64,000 nt of DNA from assembly GCF_001424945.1 (NCBI RefSeq), contig NZ_LMCW01000002.1, forward strand, positions 79,141 to 143,140, given 5' to 3'. Shown piece after piece: positions 63,775-64,000 of the stretch. Position 1 is the stretch's first letter; every line of letters starts with the position of its first letter. Position numbers and translations under genes: made by a program. Under the pieces are notes generated by a model. It did not search any database. It saw only the letters and a program-made list of their open reading frames with translations, and was not told the DNA's origin. This DNA comes from Rhizobium sp. Root1203. GTDB lineage: Bacteria > Pseudomonadota > Alphaproteobacteria > Rhizobiales > Rhizobiaceae.

Positions 63775-64000
63775 ATGGCAACGCCTCTCGTTGTTTCCGA
63801 AGTCGCCAAGAGCTTCACCATGCACCTTCGCGACGGCATCAAGCTGCCTGTCGTATCCGATGTGTCCTTCTCGGTCGCGTCAGGCGAATGCGTCGTGCTC
63901 GGGGGTCCCTCGGGCATCGGCAAAAGCTCGCTCCTGAAGATGATATACGGCAACTATGCCGTCGATACCGGCCAGATCCTCGTCAAGCATCAAGACCGCA
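63775..64000 (+). CDS. phnL: C-P lyase ATPase subunit PhnL (5' part)
   Basis: Only the first 75 codons are in the window. The protein begins MATPLVVSEVAKSFTMHLRD and has Walker A GGPSGIGKSSLLKMIYG, as in PhnL. With PhnG, H and I it works on the first step of phosphonate activation. AAGGAAAAG precedes the start at 63775. Confidence 0.93.
   Translation, partial: MATPLVVSEVAKSFTMHLRDGIKLPVVSDVSFSVASGECVVLGGPSGIGKSSLLKMIYGNYAVDTGQILVKHQDR

Noticed and set aside
1..64000. CRISPR arrays, insertion sequences or prophage genes
   Set aside because: No regularly spaced repeats, transposase, integrase or phage structural genes were found on either strand.

Overview
The window reads as a chromosomal segment of an alphaproteobacterium of the Rhizobiaceae (Rhizobium/Agrobacterium/Ensifer type). 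The evidence is the high GC content, ATGA/TGATG-coupled operons, and gene sets typical of that family: the cpa/tad pilus locus, yejABEF, a BMP-type nucleoside transporter, the phn C-P lyase operon, and a rhizobial GC-rich intergenic palindrome. Genus and species cannot be fixed from what is visible. I see no phage, insertion sequence or CRISPR array.

Layout. Positions 1-3677 are the edge of an exopolysaccharide locus: a Wzz/ExoP-like protein cut by the window edge, a secreted GH5 glycosidase and a VpsF/ExoQ-like polymerase. purU follows (3819-4703), then an unusual 975-residue kinase/M23-like/aminotransferase fusion (4817-7744). Next comes a short regulatory-looking unit of overlapping mini-ORFs, a 64-residue protein and a strong terminator (8090-8538). 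Positions 8595-17303 form a peptide/amide utilisation cluster: P1 peptidase, an ABC importer without an ATPase gene, amidase, NlpC/P60 hydrolase, MarR regulator and M17 aminopeptidase. Positions 17445-29942 are a nearly complete Flp/Tad pilus locus, with pilin and cpaA-F/tadBC on the minus strand, tadD on the plus strand, and a divergent group of two minor pseudopilins plus a secretin-N-domain-like protein. A lysE-type exporter gene sits inside it.

Positions 30045-41603 hold nucleoside salvage. On the plus strand are deoB-add-upp; on the minus strand are cdd-pnp-deoC-deoA, preceded by a four-gene BMP-type nucleoside ABC transporter. Together they import nucleosides, deaminate them, split them to base and (deoxy)ribose-1-phosphate, and carry the sugar to acetaldehyde and glyceraldehyde-3-phosphate. 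Then come a small membrane protein, tRNA-Ser(GGA), an L,D-transpeptidase lipoprotein, pncB, and yejABEF with a hydroxyacid reductase at its end (41868-51883). Positions 52144-58131 hold mepA, mgsA, glk, an MsbA-like exporter, dapB and gpmA. A frameshifted DUF6680-type gene follows. The window ends in phnF and the divergent phnGHIJKL operon, whose 98-bp promoter region holds a Pho box and an inverted repeat suited to PhnF.

Most distinctive points: the three-part fusion enzyme, the overlapping mini-ORF cascade, two terminators placed just after the abundant first products of operons (nucleoside-binding protein and pilin), an unassigned structured leader in front of the nucleoside transporter, and the broken DUF6680 gene.
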